DNA of 64,000 nucleotides from Nitrososphaeraceae archaeon (GTDB lineage Archaea > Thermoproteota > Nitrososphaeria > Nitrososphaerales > Nitrososphaeraceae). Below, in pieces: positions 1-9,511 of this stretch. The stretch spans positions 1-64,000 of the forward strand of contig JAICHH010000001.1 in assembly GCA_025922715.1 (NCBI GenBank). The letters run 5' to 3'. The notes under the pieces were generated by a model. The model did no database searches. It was not told where the DNA came from and saw only the letters and a program-made list of their open reading frames with translations. The translations under genes were made by a program, and so were the position numbers. The stretch's first letter is position 1, and each line of letters starts with the position of its first letter.

Positions 1-290
1 ATAAAAATGAAACTATTACTTTTTTAAATAATATCCTCGAAAATGATACATATAAAATTATTTTATCAGTTATCGAAAATTCTAAAACAGTTTATCAAAT
101 GCACAAAGAAACATCGCTTCCGTTAAGTTCAATTTATAAAAGAATAAAAAAACTAGAAGATCTAGGTATAATATCAATTGAGAAAATTAGTATTAATAAT
201 AAAGGACGCAAATTAATTTTTTATAAAAGTAAAATAAAAAACATAACATTCAAGCTAAATGAGAAGGATGTAAGTCTTTTAATAACTTAA
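1..290 (+). CDS. HTH transcriptional regulator, 5' end outside window
   Basis: The frame is open without a stop from position 3 to the stop at 288-290, so the gene begins before the window and the ATG at 99 is internal. The visible part reads as a winged helix: helices around the segment YKIILSVIENSKTVYQMHKE, a recognition helix with SSIYKRIKKLEDLGII, then a beta wing with GRKLIFYKS. This pattern is that of small archaeal ArsR/MarR/TrmB-type DNA-binding domains. The ligand, the target genes and any N-terminal domain cannot be judged from this fragment. The next gene starts about 120 bases downstream on the same strand behind its own TATA-like stretch (372-383). Confidence 0.6.
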   Translation, partial: KNETITFLNNILENDTYKIILSVIENSKTVYQMHKETSLPLSSIYKRIKKLEDLGIISIEKISINNKGRKLIFYKSKIKNITFKLNEKDVSLLIT

Positions 291-412
291 ATTTTTGATT
301 ACACTGTAAATTAGATTCTAATCAATTAAAGATGTATTAGAATTATTTAGTAAACTCCTATATATATTAAGAGTATATATAACGAATACCTATTGATTGG
401 AAAAAGATTAAT

Positions 413-2836
413 ATGAAATTATTATATTTTAAGATTATCACGCCTTTTACGACTTGTAATCAATTAGGTAATTATAAAAAATCATTTAGCCTGTATTATT
501 ATGACTTGGTTCGTACGTTATTTGTTACACTTGCTTTCACAGGGATACTCTCTACGGGTTGGTTTGGAATTCCATTAGCTCCGCGCTATTTTACTGATAC
601 ACCAATAAATAATTTAGATATAATATTTGCAATTTTTAGTTCTTTAGGAAGTATTTGGGGTATAATGGCATACAGAGAATTTACAAAAACCAGAGATAAT
701 ATTTTGTTAGTTAGAGATCTTTGCAAAAAAATAGATCCACATATTGGTGATTATGACTATTCAACTTTTAATCATATTACTAAAAAATATGAATCGGGTT
801 ACGTTCCGTTAGGACCAACCGATTTCTGGGACAGGGAAACTGTGGTTCCTGAATGGCTAGATAAAGGAAAATATTGGCATATTATGCTTAGATTGGAAAT
901 TAAAAACAAAGAAATAATTCTTAAAGTTGTTAAAGACAATGATCTCCCTTTTTTTTCTGGCAGAAGAAACGTTGCAACAACTTCAAGAGAGAACTTGAAA
1001 ACTGATAGTAAGTTTAAAAAAAATTATCGTTATGTTGTTTGTGTTCCACAATGGTTAGTAATGAATACTGAACTGGATAATTTTTCTAGAAGTGAACTAA
1101 ATGTGAATGATTCTGATTTTGGTTTATTAATGAATGCTATTAATAAACAACTTGATTTAGCATCAAAAGACATTACAGAACATGAAAAACAACGAATTAA
1201 ATATTCCTGGAAATTTAGTTCCTTACCAATTTACTTAATAAAGAGTTTACCAATTCAAATTATTTACAAAGAAATTTTTACTAAAACTGCTAAATATATA
1301 CCTGCACAAAAAAAACATATTATTGAAGAAACTAATATTAATTTGGCGTATTTAAGTAATGATGAATTAATTGAATCATTACTAGTTCTTGCAAGGCTTA
1401 AGAATATACGTTCAAGAAGTATAGAAAAAATTAATATTCTTTTACAATTTCTTAAAAATGAATATGAAAAATTAGGGTTAGGTGATGGTTCTAAAAGGTA
1501 TCATAACCTTCATCATAGTCTTGAGGTAGCATATGTGAGCTTGCAGATGTTACCTATAGAATTACATGGATATTATTTTTCATCGGAAGATTATGAGTAT
1601 ATCTTAGTAGCAAGCTTATTACACGATTATGATCCTTATCAATATAATTATAAAACCAGTATAGGATTATATCGATTTGAAGGTCCTAAAGTTGAAAATA
1701 CAATCAGAGAACTCAGGAAAATTAGGATTATAGATGCTTATTTTAATATGAATGAAATAGAGTTCAAAAATTATTTCCGTCAATATCACTATCACTTATT
1801 ACCCCCCGTTGATTATGTTACTACCCATCCTGAGTATGTGAAGTCTAACAAACCTCTCAAAAGTTTAATAATTGAGGCCTTGATCTGGAGAACAGATTAT
1901 CCATTTACAAAAAAACCCCAAGCTCAAAGAAATTACTACGAACTAATTGATAAAATTTCTCATTTAATAGGATTATCCGAAAAATACATACTATTATCTG
2001 AAGTTTTATCTTTAGCAGATCTGTCAGTAACATATATGAGCTCGGATCCTATTAATGCATGGTATAGAGTAACAAGCCTATATGAAGAATTAAACCTTCC
2101 AAGATCTGAGGCTATTTCTAGAACTGATCAGTTTTTTTCTGAAATCATGAAAATTGAGTTATTTCAAGAATTATTAAACAATCGTAATTTTTCTGGAGTT
2201 TTCAAGCAACGATGGAGTTTAGTTTATCAGTTTTATCATGAGGGTAATCCATCAACTCAAATAAACAGGACAATAGAAAATGCTCAAATTTCATATTCAA
2301 AAATTAACTTACAAATTGGTATCCAAACTGGAGATATTTTGTACCATATAGCATTAGAGCATAAAGACGAATATTTTATAGGTATAAGTACTGATGAAGA
2401 TGTTGTACTCCGTATTAAAGATAAATTTGCCAATTTGAAGCAACAAAATATATCTTGTTTTTGGGGTGATGCAAAAAAACTGCTACCTAATCTTCAATGT
2501 AGATCTATTGATAATATTTTATTTATACTGAATAATTTTCCTAATTTTAATAATCATAATGGGCAAGACCAAGAATTATTGTTATTATTTAAAGGAGTCT
2601 CAATATCTCTTAAAACCCACGGTACGTTTCAAATTCTTACTAATATAAATAAAAATAGCGATAAGGAAAAAGAAATAATAAAAATTGCATCAAATTATGG
2701 GTTTCAACTATTGAAAAGTAACCATGATCATAAAATATATTTCCCTCAATCATATATTCCAAAAGAATTTTTTCAAACGGATTCAGTTTCATTATTAGTA
2801 TTTCATCTTTATGTTAATTCTACTATTGTAGGATGA
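413..2836 (+). CDS. Membrane-anchored HD-type phosphodiesterase-like protein with TrmB-like methyltransferase-fold C-terminus
   Basis: An 807-residue multidomain protein. Residues about 32-50 and 69-86 are hydrophobic and look like two membrane segments. Residues about 310-560 hold an HD domain: HNLHH at 364-368, HD at 404-405 and a third acidic residue at D536. The sequence YHNLHHSLEV resembles the metal-binding signature of class I cyclic nucleotide phosphodiesterases more than a dGTPase. From about 630, LQIGIQTGDILYHIA, then FIGIST, then GDAKKLLP and DNILFILNNFPNF, follow the Rossmann order of tRNA (guanine-N7) methyltransferase (TrmB), but the SAM glycine motif is weakened (GIQTG). Residues 100-300 match nothing I recognise. 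A nucleotide-signalling or RNA-linked role is inference. It stands alone, with a TATA-like element at 372-383. Confidence 0.6.
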   Translation: MKLLYFKIITPFTTCNQLGNYKKSFSLYYYDLVRTLFVTLAFTGILSTGWFGIPLAPRYFTDTPINNLDIIFAIFSSLGSIWGIMAYREFTKTRDNILLVRDLCKKIDPHIGDYDYSTFNHITKKYESGYVPLGPTDFWDRETVVPEWLDKGKYWHIMLRLEIKNKEIILKVVKDNDLPFFSGRRNVATTSRENLKTDSKFKKNYRYVVCVPQWLVMNTELDNFSRSELNVNDSDFGLLMNAINKQLDLASKDITEHEKQRIKYSWKFSSLPIYLIKSLPIQIIYKEIFTKTAKYIPAQKKHIIEETNINLAYLSNDELIESLLVLARLKNIRSRSIEKINILLQFLKNEYEKLGLGDGSKRYHNLHHSLEVAYVSLQMLPIELHGYYFSSEDYEYILVASLLHDYDPYQYNYKTSIGLYRFEGPKVENTIRELRKIRIIDAYFNMNEIEFKNYFRQYHYHLLPPVDYVTTHPEYVKSNKPLKSLIIEALIWRTDYPFTKKPQAQRNYYELIDKISHLIGLSEKYILLSEVLSLADLSVTYMSSDPINAWYRVTSLYEELNLPRSEAISRTDQFFSEIMKIELFQELLNNRNFSGVFKQRWSLVYQFYHEGNPSTQINRTIENAQISYSKINLQIGIQTGDILYHIALEHKDEYFIGISTDEDVVLRIKDKFANLKQQNISCFWGDAKKLLPNLQCRSIDNILFILNNFPNFNNHNGQDQELLLLFKGVSISLKTHGTFQILTNINKNSDKEKEIIKIASNYGFQLLKSNHDHKIYFPQSYIPKEFFQTDSVSLLVFHLYVNSTIVG

Positions 2837-2873
2837 CATTTGCTAATCGTTCATTACCAAGAGTGTTCTTAAA

Positions 2874-2884
2874 AGTATATAAAT
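2874..2884 (+). promoter_or_regulatory. TATA box of the inositol-phosphate synthase gene
   Basis: AGTATATAAAT is centred 33 nt before the ATG at 2912. At the usual archaeal spacing this predicts a leaderless or very short-leader transcript. Basis: sequence match and spacing only. Confidence 0.5.
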
Positions 2885-2911
2885 AAATGAAAAAGTAGAC
2901 TATTAAAAACA

Positions 2912-3982
2912 ATGACAAAAAAAATCCGGGTTGCAATAGTTGGGGTGGGAAACTGTGCTTCAGCGCTAGTTCAAGGAATCCACTATTACAAGTCAGTAAA
3001 GGAGAAGGATTCCATTGGTTTGACTGCATATGATTTGGATGGTTATACCCCTATCGACATTGAATTTGTAGCAGCTTTTGATGTTTCAGATTCAAAAGTT
3101 GGCCTAGATCTTTCTGAGGCAATTTTTTCTAATCCGAATAACGCTAAAAAAATCACCGATGTTAATAATTTGGATGTTAAAGTAAATAAAGGAAAAGTTT
3201 TAGACGGCGTAGGTAGACATCTTGCAGAAAAAATAAACTTATCCAATTATCCTACATCCAATATATCAGAAATATTGAAAGATTCCCAAACCGATATCCT
3301 TTTGAATTATTTGCCCGTTGGAAGTCGGGAAGCAACAAAATTCTATGCAGAACAGTGCTTGGAAGCAGGCGTTTCATTTATCAATGCAATTCCGGTTTTT
3401 ATCGCATCTGAGCCTCAATGGCAACAGTCATTTAAAGATAAGAATGTTTTGTGTGCAGGCGATGATGTTATGAGTCAAGTAGGAGCCACAGTTGTGCATA
3501 AAACATTAGTAAAATTATTTATTGACAGAGGTGTTAAAGTGGATGAAACATACCAATTGAACATAGGTGGTGATATGGATTTTTATAATATGCTCGATAC
3601 AGAGAGATTAGAGGATAAAAGAATAAGTAAAACCAGTGCAATTGAAGCAATGTCTCCATATTCTATTCCTATGAGGATAGGCCCATCTGATTTTGTTGAA
3701 TCCTTAAAAAATGATAAAGTATGCTATATTAATATTCGTGGTAAAAAATTTGGAAATATTCCAATAGAACTAGATCTGAAACTCCGAGTAGCTGATGCAT
3801 ATAATAGTGCTGGAATAATGATCGATGCAATACGTGCAACCAAAATAGGACTAGATAGAGGATTATCAGGAGTGTTAGAAAGTGTTTCGGCATATTGTTT
3901 TAAACATCCTCCAATCCAAATGTCGTATACTCAAGCAAAAGAAAAATTTCTGAGATTTATTAATGGAGAACTAGACACATAA
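2912..3982 (+). CDS. ino1: Inositol-3-phosphate synthase
   Basis: Converts glucose 6-phosphate to 1D-myo-inositol 3-phosphate with NAD as cofactor, the first step to phosphoinositol headgroups of archaeal lipids. At 356 residues it fits the short archaeal/actinobacterial type. The Rossmann NAD loop IVGVGNCASALVQG lies at about 9-22; INAIPVFIAS and GDDVMSQVGATVVHK sit mid-protein, and NIGGDMDFYNML and ISKTSAIEA follow, all landmarks of this family. One point is odd: actinobacterial members usually read GDDxKSQ, while this protein has Met in place of that Lys. The gene is monocistronic, preceded by a TATA box at 2874-2884, and converges with a TrmB-type regulator. Confidence 0.88.
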   Translation: MTKKIRVAIVGVGNCASALVQGIHYYKSVKEKDSIGLTAYDLDGYTPIDIEFVAAFDVSDSKVGLDLSEAIFSNPNNAKKITDVNNLDVKVNKGKVLDGVGRHLAEKINLSNYPTSNISEILKDSQTDILLNYLPVGSREATKFYAEQCLEAGVSFINAIPVFIASEPQWQQSFKDKNVLCAGDDVMSQVGATVVHKTLVKLFIDRGVKVDETYQLNIGGDMDFYNMLDTERLEDKRISKTSAIEAMSPYSIPMRIGPSDFVESLKNDKVCYINIRGKKFGNIPIELDLKLRVADAYNSAGIMIDAIRATKIGLDRGLSGVLESVSAYCFKHPPIQMSYTQAKEKFLRFINGELDT

Positions 3983-4204
3983 TAATTTATTTAAAATTAT
4001 GTTGTTTGTTTATTTTTTATCTATCAACCAAATAAAATTATATGACAAACTCCAAACTCAAGATCTTCTTCATTTTTAAATTCAGTAGGGCTAGTTTCAT
4101 CATTGTTTGCCAAAATGCAGTGAATTATATAAAATAAAAAGTTATCTGTTCTATTTTATTACAGATATAGATTTATTATTGCAAAAGTTGTATTCATTTA
4201 AATG

Positions 4205-5017
4205 TCAGTGGTCATTTGTAGCATCATTCCACAAGTAGTTAAAATAATCTTTTGCATATCCTGCTAGCCCCGGATGCTCTGCCCAGATTGCAATGGGTTC
4301 AGATTTACCCTTTCTATTGCCCTCTTCTCCTAATAAGATTAAAACTTGAGTGCCATCACCGATAACTCCTCCACCAAACAAATTATCTTTAATTCTTACA
4401 TCTGCGATTCTTGAAATAGTTTTTATAATTTCTGTACTTGTTTCTTCTGAAACAAGAACTACAATTCTTATACCTTTGTCATGTAAACTTCGTAACATAG
4501 GTTGTAATGGTTTAGCTATTTCCTGTGCTATTTGTGGTAACGCTATTAACAATTCTCTTTGGCTATTCTGAATGATCTCGCTTACTTTACCTGCAATGTT
4601 ATAAAACCCTCTTACTACCCATATTTCTGGTTTTTCTTTTATTCCACTTTTTTCATAAATAGGCATTAGTTCATTTCTAATGATTTCCTCATTACTTTTA
4701 ATTTCATTTTCTTTTTGGAGCCTTATTGCATCTAATGCAGTAGAAGGAGATTTTGGAAAAAATGTTTGTGGCCTAGAACTATCTGATTCAAGCCAAACTT
4801 TATTTTCCAAACTATTCAATACTTCATAAATTTTTGAGTAGGGAACACCTGAGGTTTTACTTATATCTGCTGCTGTCATAGAACCATGTTCTAATAATGA
4901 TAAATATACTTTAATTTCATAACTTGTCAAGCCAAGACTTTCCATTGATTTTCTCGACTTGTCGGTAATATTCATTGAACCAATTTTAATTGTTTCAAGT
5001 AATATATGTATGTTCAA
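4205..5017 (-). CDS. TrmB-family transcriptional regulator
   Basis: A 270-residue protein with an N-terminal winged helix (about 28-95: LGLTSYEIKVYLSLLEHGSMTAADISKTSG, with the recognition helix near YSKIYEVLNSLE). A coiled linker follows (about 105-130), then a C-terminal alpha/beta domain beginning WVVRGFYNIAGKVSEII with the strands ELLIALPQ and IRIVVLVSEE. This order, HTH plus a phospholipase-D-like effector domain, is typical of TrmB regulators, many of which bind sugars. Met17 is an alternative start. It faces the inositol-phosphate synthase gene tail to tail, so shared regulation is not implied. Its ligand is unknown. Confidence 0.75.
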   Translation of the reverse strand: MNIHILLETIKIGSMNITDKSRKSMESLGLTSYEIKVYLSLLEHGSMTAADISKTSGVPYSKIYEVLNSLENKVWLESDSSRPQTFFPKSPSTALDAIRLQKENEIKSNEEIIRNELMPIYEKSGIKEKPEIWVVRGFYNIAGKVSEIIQNSQRELLIALPQIAQEIAKPLQPMLRSLHDKGIRIVVLVSEETSTEIIKTISRIADVRIKDNLFGGGVIGDGTQVLILLGEEGNRKGKSEPIAIWAEHPGLAGYAKDYFNYLWNDATNDH

Positions 5018-5620
5018 TTATATATTAATGTTAAACCGTTAAACTTTCTATTTTTCGATCTTTTTGTTATTATGAAAATGTTTTTAGCATTTTTGAAGTT
5101 ACATTTTGCATTCTCGTTTAATACTTCAATGTACAATATAGATCAATCAAATTAAATAGAGTAATCTTCTACCATATTTTTTATTTAGTATATTAATAGA
5201 GTTAAGAATAGCTTTTTGCAATCTCTTATACTTTCTTAAACCAAATAGATATCCTTAAAATAGGAATTGTTTCTGTTAATTTTTTACAAAATCTACAAAT
5301 CCTTACATTATGTGTAAGGGAAACTGATATGATATTCAAAATAGAATTTTTTTGAAAGACATACCAATTAATGCACCTATTACTCTATAATTGAATTTGT
5401 GAATGTTATTTCGCTTAATCATAGGATTATTTCTCATGAAGTATAAATTCCAAGAAAATTTAAAATGTCAATTTTTCTACTATCTTTCAAATTTTGTATA
5501 ATAATTAATTATATAATCAAAAAAGAGGAAATTATACTAAGTTTATCTTTTAAATAAGGGAGAATTAATTATTTTCTGATCAAGGAAAGTTTAATAATCT
5601 ATTTAATTTTTTTTTTCTAT
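5018..5620. other. 603-base non-coding region upstream of EF-2
   Basis: No convincing coding frame on either strand. It holds the promoters of the divergent TrmB-type gene and of EF-2. A TATA-like CTTTTAAATAAG lies near 5547-5558, about 65 nt before the EF-2 ATG, implying a leader of roughly 40 nt. A short perfect dyad is listed separately. The rest is simple AT-rich sequence. Confidence 0.5.
5301..5319. promoter_or_regulatory. Perfect 7-bp dyad between regulator gene and EF-2
   Basis: CCTTACA and TGTAAGG flank a 5-base spacer. It lies in the long intergenic space about 285 bp upstream of the TrmB-type gene and 300 bp upstream of EF-2. It could be a regulator-binding site; in such AT-rich DNA a chance dyad is also possible. 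Confidence 0.25.
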
Positions 5621-7822
5621 ATGCCTAAATTCAAATCAACTCAAGATATTATTAGAATTATTGATACTAAAGATCAAATACGTAATTTTGGTGTTATTGC
5701 TCATGTAGATCACGGTAAAACTACCATGAGTGATAGTCTTTTAGCTGCATCAGGAATTATTTCCCCTTCTGTAGCAGGACAAGCATTAGCTCTCGATTCA
5801 ATGAAGCTTGAACAAAATAGGCAGATGACTATCAGAGGAGCTAATGTAACACTATTTTATGAGCACGAAGGTAAGGAATATGTTATAAATATGATCGATA
5901 CACCTGGGCACATTGATTTTACTGGTAGAGTTACAAGAGCTTTACGTGCAATTGACGGGGTAGTAGTTGTTTCTGACTCTGTAGAAGGTATCATGACTCA
6001 GACTGAAACTGTAACAAGACAAGCTCTAGAGGAAAGAGTTAGACCTGTCCTTTATATAAATAAAATAGATCGATTGGTAAAGGAATTACGTCTAGATCCA
6101 CCTGCAATGCAAAAATGGCTATCAAATATTATCGCAGAGTTCAATAAATTAATAGATATTTATGCAGAACCAGAATTGAAAGAGAAATGGAAGGTAAGCA
6201 TACAAGCCAATAATGTAGCCTTTGGATCTGCTAAAGATAGATGGGGATTTAATTTTAAGGTAGCACAAAAAAAAGGGTTCAGTTTCAAAGATGTTTATGA
6301 TGCATATACTTCTGATGATCCATCTAAGATCAAAGCTCTTTCTGAGAAAGTACCCCTTCATGAAGCAGTTCTAGGTATGGTTGTTCAACATCATCCTCCG
6401 CCTTATATAGCTCAAAAATATAGAATCCCAAAGATATGGCCAGGAGATCTAAATTCTGATATTGGGAAGTCATTGGTAAATTGTGATGAAAAAGGTCCAG
6501 CAGTTATGATGGTGACTACAATTAATGTGGATCCACAAGCTGGCAGAATAGCTACAGGAAGATTATTTTCAGGTACTATTAAAGATGGAGATGAGGTTTA
6601 TTTAATTGATGCCAAACGGCCTGGGAAAGTTCAATCCGTAAACATCTATATGGGAAATACTAGAGAAGTTGTGAGTGTTATACCTGCTGGTAATATTCCT
6701 GCTCTTTTAGGTTTAGATTATGCCGTTGCTGGTGAAACAATTTCTAGCGTTAAAAATATAGTTGCTTTTGAATCCATTAAATATGTTTCTGAACCTGTTG
6801 TAACAATTGCTGTAGAAACTAAACATCCAAAAGATCTTCCTAAGCTCGTAGAAGCTCTTCGTAAAATAACAGTTGAAGATCCAAATCTTATTATCAAAAT
6901 AAATGAAGAAAGTGGAGAAACATTAATGGCTGGAATGGGAGTATTACATCTTGAGATCGCTACATCACTGTTACAAGAAGCAGGTCTATCTATAACTACC
7001 TCCCAACCTTTAATCAATTATAGAGAAACGATTCGTTCCAAAGGCGGACCAATCATGAGTAAATCTCCTAATAGACATAATAAAATATTCATGAGAGTAG
7101 AACCACTTAAAGACGATATTATTGAAATGATTAAAACTGGACACATAAAGGAAGATATGGATAAAAAGGAATTAGCCAAAATCCTCAGAGAAAAGGGATG
7201 GAATGCAGATGAAGCGAGGAATGTTAGCGCTATTGATCCATCAGGAAATATGTTGATCGATGAAACTAAAGGTGTTCAATTTATTCAAGAATCAATGGAC
7301 TCTATCAAATCAGGATTTGATGACGTAGTGCATTCAGGAGCCCTAGCACATGAGACTCTACGAGGTGTGAAATTTGTTCTTAACCATTTTGTGCCACACG
7401 AAGACCCTGCTCATAGAGGATTAGCACAATTGATGCCGGCAACAAGAAGATCGATGTTGGGCTCTATGTTAATTGCAGATCCAGTACTTTTGGAACCTAT
7501 ACTAGGAATCGAAGTAAAATGTCCTCAAGAGCAAATAGGTACAGTAGCAGGAATTTTATCCGGAAAACGAGGTAAATTATTAAATGTTGACCAAAAAGGT
7601 GTTATAGCTATTATGCAAGGTGAGGTTCCAGCTTCTGAAACTTTTGATTTATCAGAGGTTATGCGTGGCGGGACAGCAGGTAAAGCAATGTGGAGTACTT
7701 ACTTTAAAAGTTGGCAAGCCGTTCCTCAGTCTGTTATAAGAACACTTATTGCTGACGTACGAAAAAGAAAAGGTCTTAATCCAGAACCTCCAAGTCCTGA
7801 TGAATTTATTGACAAAGAATAA
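5621..7822 (+). CDS. fusA: Translation elongation factor 2 (aEF-2)
   Basis: GTPase that drives ribosomal translocation. At 733 residues it has the standard archaeal length. G1 is AHVDHGKTT (about 27-35), G3 DTPGHIDF (about 91-98), G4 NKID (about 147-150). The C-terminal domain IV carries PAHRGLAQLMPATRRS; its His598 sits where diphthamide forms in EF-2, so the organism should have the Dph pathway. The start at ATG 5621 gives a normal N-terminus (MPKFKST). It is transcribed alone and converges on the mannosyl-3-phosphoglycerate synthase gene 74 bases downstream. Confidence 0.97.
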   Translation: MPKFKSTQDIIRIIDTKDQIRNFGVIAHVDHGKTTMSDSLLAASGIISPSVAGQALALDSMKLEQNRQMTIRGANVTLFYEHEGKEYVINMIDTPGHIDFTGRVTRALRAIDGVVVVSDSVEGIMTQTETVTRQALEERVRPVLYINKIDRLVKELRLDPPAMQKWLSNIIAEFNKLIDIYAEPELKEKWKVSIQANNVAFGSAKDRWGFNFKVAQKKGFSFKDVYDAYTSDDPSKIKALSEKVPLHEAVLGMVVQHHPPPYIAQKYRIPKIWPGDLNSDIGKSLVNCDEKGPAVMMVTTINVDPQAGRIATGRLFSGTIKDGDEVYLIDAKRPGKVQSVNIYMGNTREVVSVIPAGNIPALLGLDYAVAGETISSVKNIVAFESIKYVSEPVVTIAVETKHPKDLPKLVEALRKITVEDPNLIIKINEESGETLMAGMGVLHLEIATSLLQEAGLSITTSQPLINYRETIRSKGGPIMSKSPNRHNKIFMRVEPLKDDIIEMIKTGHIKEDMDKKELAKILREKGWNADEARNVSAIDPSGNMLIDETKGVQFIQESMDSIKSGFDDVVHSGALAHETLRGVKFVLNHFVPHEDPAHRGLAQLMPATRRSMLGSMLIADPVLLEPILGIEVKCPQEQIGTVAGILSGKRGKLLNVDQKGVIAIMQGEVPASETFDLSEVMRGGTAGKAMWSTYFKSWQAVPQSVIRTLIADVRKRKGLNPEPPSPDEFIDKE

Positions 7823-7896
7823 TCTAGCAAACCTAAATATTTTTTATACCATTCATATTATTTTTATATTTTGGTATTAAACGGATTTTACACAAT

Positions 7897-9084
7897 TTAG
7901 TAATTCCAATGTATCAAACTAGTTGCTTTGTCATGTAATTTTTTATCAAAAGTTTTTATATCTACCTCTTTAAAGGGATTTATTTTTTCTAACACCGGTG
8001 GAGCTCCATTGTTATCTAATGTTGATTTATTTTTTAGTTCTTCAAGTATCTTTTCTTGTAACTTTGGATGACATATTCTACTATGATATATACATCCTAG
8101 TGATCCATTAATCATCTCTTTCAAATGTGCTTCTCCTTTGTCCTCATGAAAGTGCGGATTTCTGGTTTCAACCTGCATTACCTCTACACCTTTATCCATT
8201 GCCTCTTGATTTTCTGTAGGTAATATTCCACCAAATTGTTCAAGTAGATTCACAATTTCATAAGTTTCTACAGAGAACCCTGAAGAAAAATTAAGTAATT
8301 CTGCAAGTTTGATAGACATACAATGTTCACCTGAATTTCCAGTTCGCATTACTTCAGTTTCAAATCCAGTATAATATGAAATAAGAGAATTTAAATAGTA
8401 ATTAGTTATTTCAGAAACTCTACCCCATTTTGAAAAATAAATTCCGCTTTCAGAAATCTTGGGTTTATAAATCCAAGAAACTCTTATCATCTTATAAGGT
8501 GTGTCGGACATTGCAATTCCTGATGCAAAAATTTTTACATATTCATTGACAGCACCAGGTACATAATTATCTCCATCAATGAAACCGACATATTCTTTTT
8601 GAGCCATTTTGGCAAGAAGCATTCCTAATACCATTCCTTCTGCCTTGCCGTTTCTAATGAGTTGATCAGAACCTATTAACTCATTGTAATTTACTTCTCT
8701 TAAGGTCTCAGCAAGACCTTCATCTCGTTGATGAATAATTAAGGCATTTTTGTTAGCAAATCGATTAAATTGTTGAAGTGACTCTTTCTCTAATTTGTAT
8801 CTATCAACTGGTTGGCGAGGACTATTTGAAACTATAATAGTCATACAGTCATGAGGAATTCCACTTAAAACACCCTCTAAGAGCTTCAATCTTTCGTTTT
8901 TTATGGGAATGACTATGGCCATCTTACTTTCTATCTCTGAAATTTGCTCATTGCCAACTCCGGTAATATTTTCTGACACTTTTTTTCCTTTATCTGAACC
9001 AGAATCAAGCTCAAAGACCCGCTGGACACCATGAAGACTTATTGATCCAAATCTTTCAGTAAATCTAGGTAAATCTAATTTCAT
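7897..9084 (-). CDS. mpgS: Mannosyl-3-phosphoglycerate synthase (GT55)
   Basis: Transfers mannose from GDP-mannose to 3-phosphoglycerate, the committed step to the compatible solute mannosylglycerate. The 395 residues match the family length. Recognisable parts are the N-terminal RFGSISLHGVQRVFELDS, the nucleotide-sugar segment AIVIPIKNERLKLLEGVLSG, and the acidic FIDGDNYVPG near residue 170. The matching phosphatase (MpgP) is not beside it. The gene has an unusually good Shine-Dalgarno sequence (9091-9100) and a TATA-like TTTAAATATA about 50 nt upstream, so its mRNA has a leader, unlike several neighbours. Confidence 0.9.
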   Translation of the reverse strand: MKLDLPRFTERFGSISLHGVQRVFELDSGSDKGKKVSENITGVGNEQISEIESKMAIVIPIKNERLKLLEGVLSGIPHDCMTIIVSNSPRQPVDRYKLEKESLQQFNRFANKNALIIHQRDEGLAETLREVNYNELIGSDQLIRNGKAEGMVLGMLLAKMAQKEYVGFIDGDNYVPGAVNEYVKIFASGIAMSDTPYKMIRVSWIYKPKISESGIYFSKWGRVSEITNYYLNSLISYYTGFETEVMRTGNSGEHCMSIKLAELLNFSSGFSVETYEIVNLLEQFGGILPTENQEAMDKGVEVMQVETRNPHFHEDKGEAHLKEMINGSLGCIYHSRICHPKLQEKILEELKNKSTLDNNGAPPVLEKINPFKEVDIKTFDKKLHDKATSLIHWNY

Positions 9085-9090
9085 ATATTT

Positions 9091-9100
9091 CTCTCCTTTT
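9091..9100 (-). promoter_or_regulatory. Shine-Dalgarno site of mpgS
   Basis: On the minus strand AAAAGGAGAG ends 6 nt before the ATG at 9084. A GGAG core this clear is uncommon in the window and supports the chosen start. Confidence 0.65.
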
Positions 9101-9166
9101 TAGTAAGAACCAAATTAAAACGAGACTTACATATATTTAAATCAGATAATATTGTAATAATAAATT

Positions 9167-9337
9167 TTAATTGTAGAAATGATTTAGTATATCTTTATGT
9201 ACTATGTTTCTAAAATTATTATCAATTTTTAGACTCTCTTTTTCTATATTTTCATCATCAAGTACTCTAAGTAATTTAATCAACGATTTTTCGTCAATAA
9301 ATGATTTTAATACCCTCTCGAATGATTCGTCCTTCAA
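9167..9337 (-). CDS. Small ORF of 56 codons, hypothetical (possible remnant)
   Basis: The minus strand carries an open frame starting with TTG at 9337 and ending at TAA 9167. It reads KDESFERVLKSFIDEKSLI, then KLLRVLDDENIEKESLKI and ends IVHKDILNHFYN. The composition, rich in charged residues and amphipathic, is protein-like rather than random AT translation. An in-frame TAG lies 7 codons before the TTG. It could be a real mini-protein or the surviving 3' end of a decayed gene. No family is recognised. Confidence 0.35.
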   Translation of the reverse strand: MKDESFERVLKSFIDEKSLIKLLRVLDDENIEKESLKIDNNFRNIVHKDILNHFYN

Positions 9338-9511
9338 TTTAGTAAAGAATTGATACTATTTTATTTAACTGATATTCAATCTGATAACACTAGAATTTTC
9401 CCTTTTTTTTTTAAATAAAATTGCTCTAGTTTTTAACTATACATATGTTCTCAATTAATTTGAAGAGATAAATTTGTATGAATATAAAACTTAATGAACT
9501 TTAAATATGTT

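Noticed and set aside
4024..4113. 30-codon minus-strand frame reading NNDETSPTEFKNEEDLEF
   Set aside because: Protein-like composition, but it has only a TTG start, is very short and lacks a family match; too weak to list as a gene, although it may be a remnant.
7823..7896. Weak dyad TACCA/TGGTA between EF-2 and mpgS
   Set aside because: Only 5 bp with a long AT-rich spacer in a convergent gap; no better than chance.
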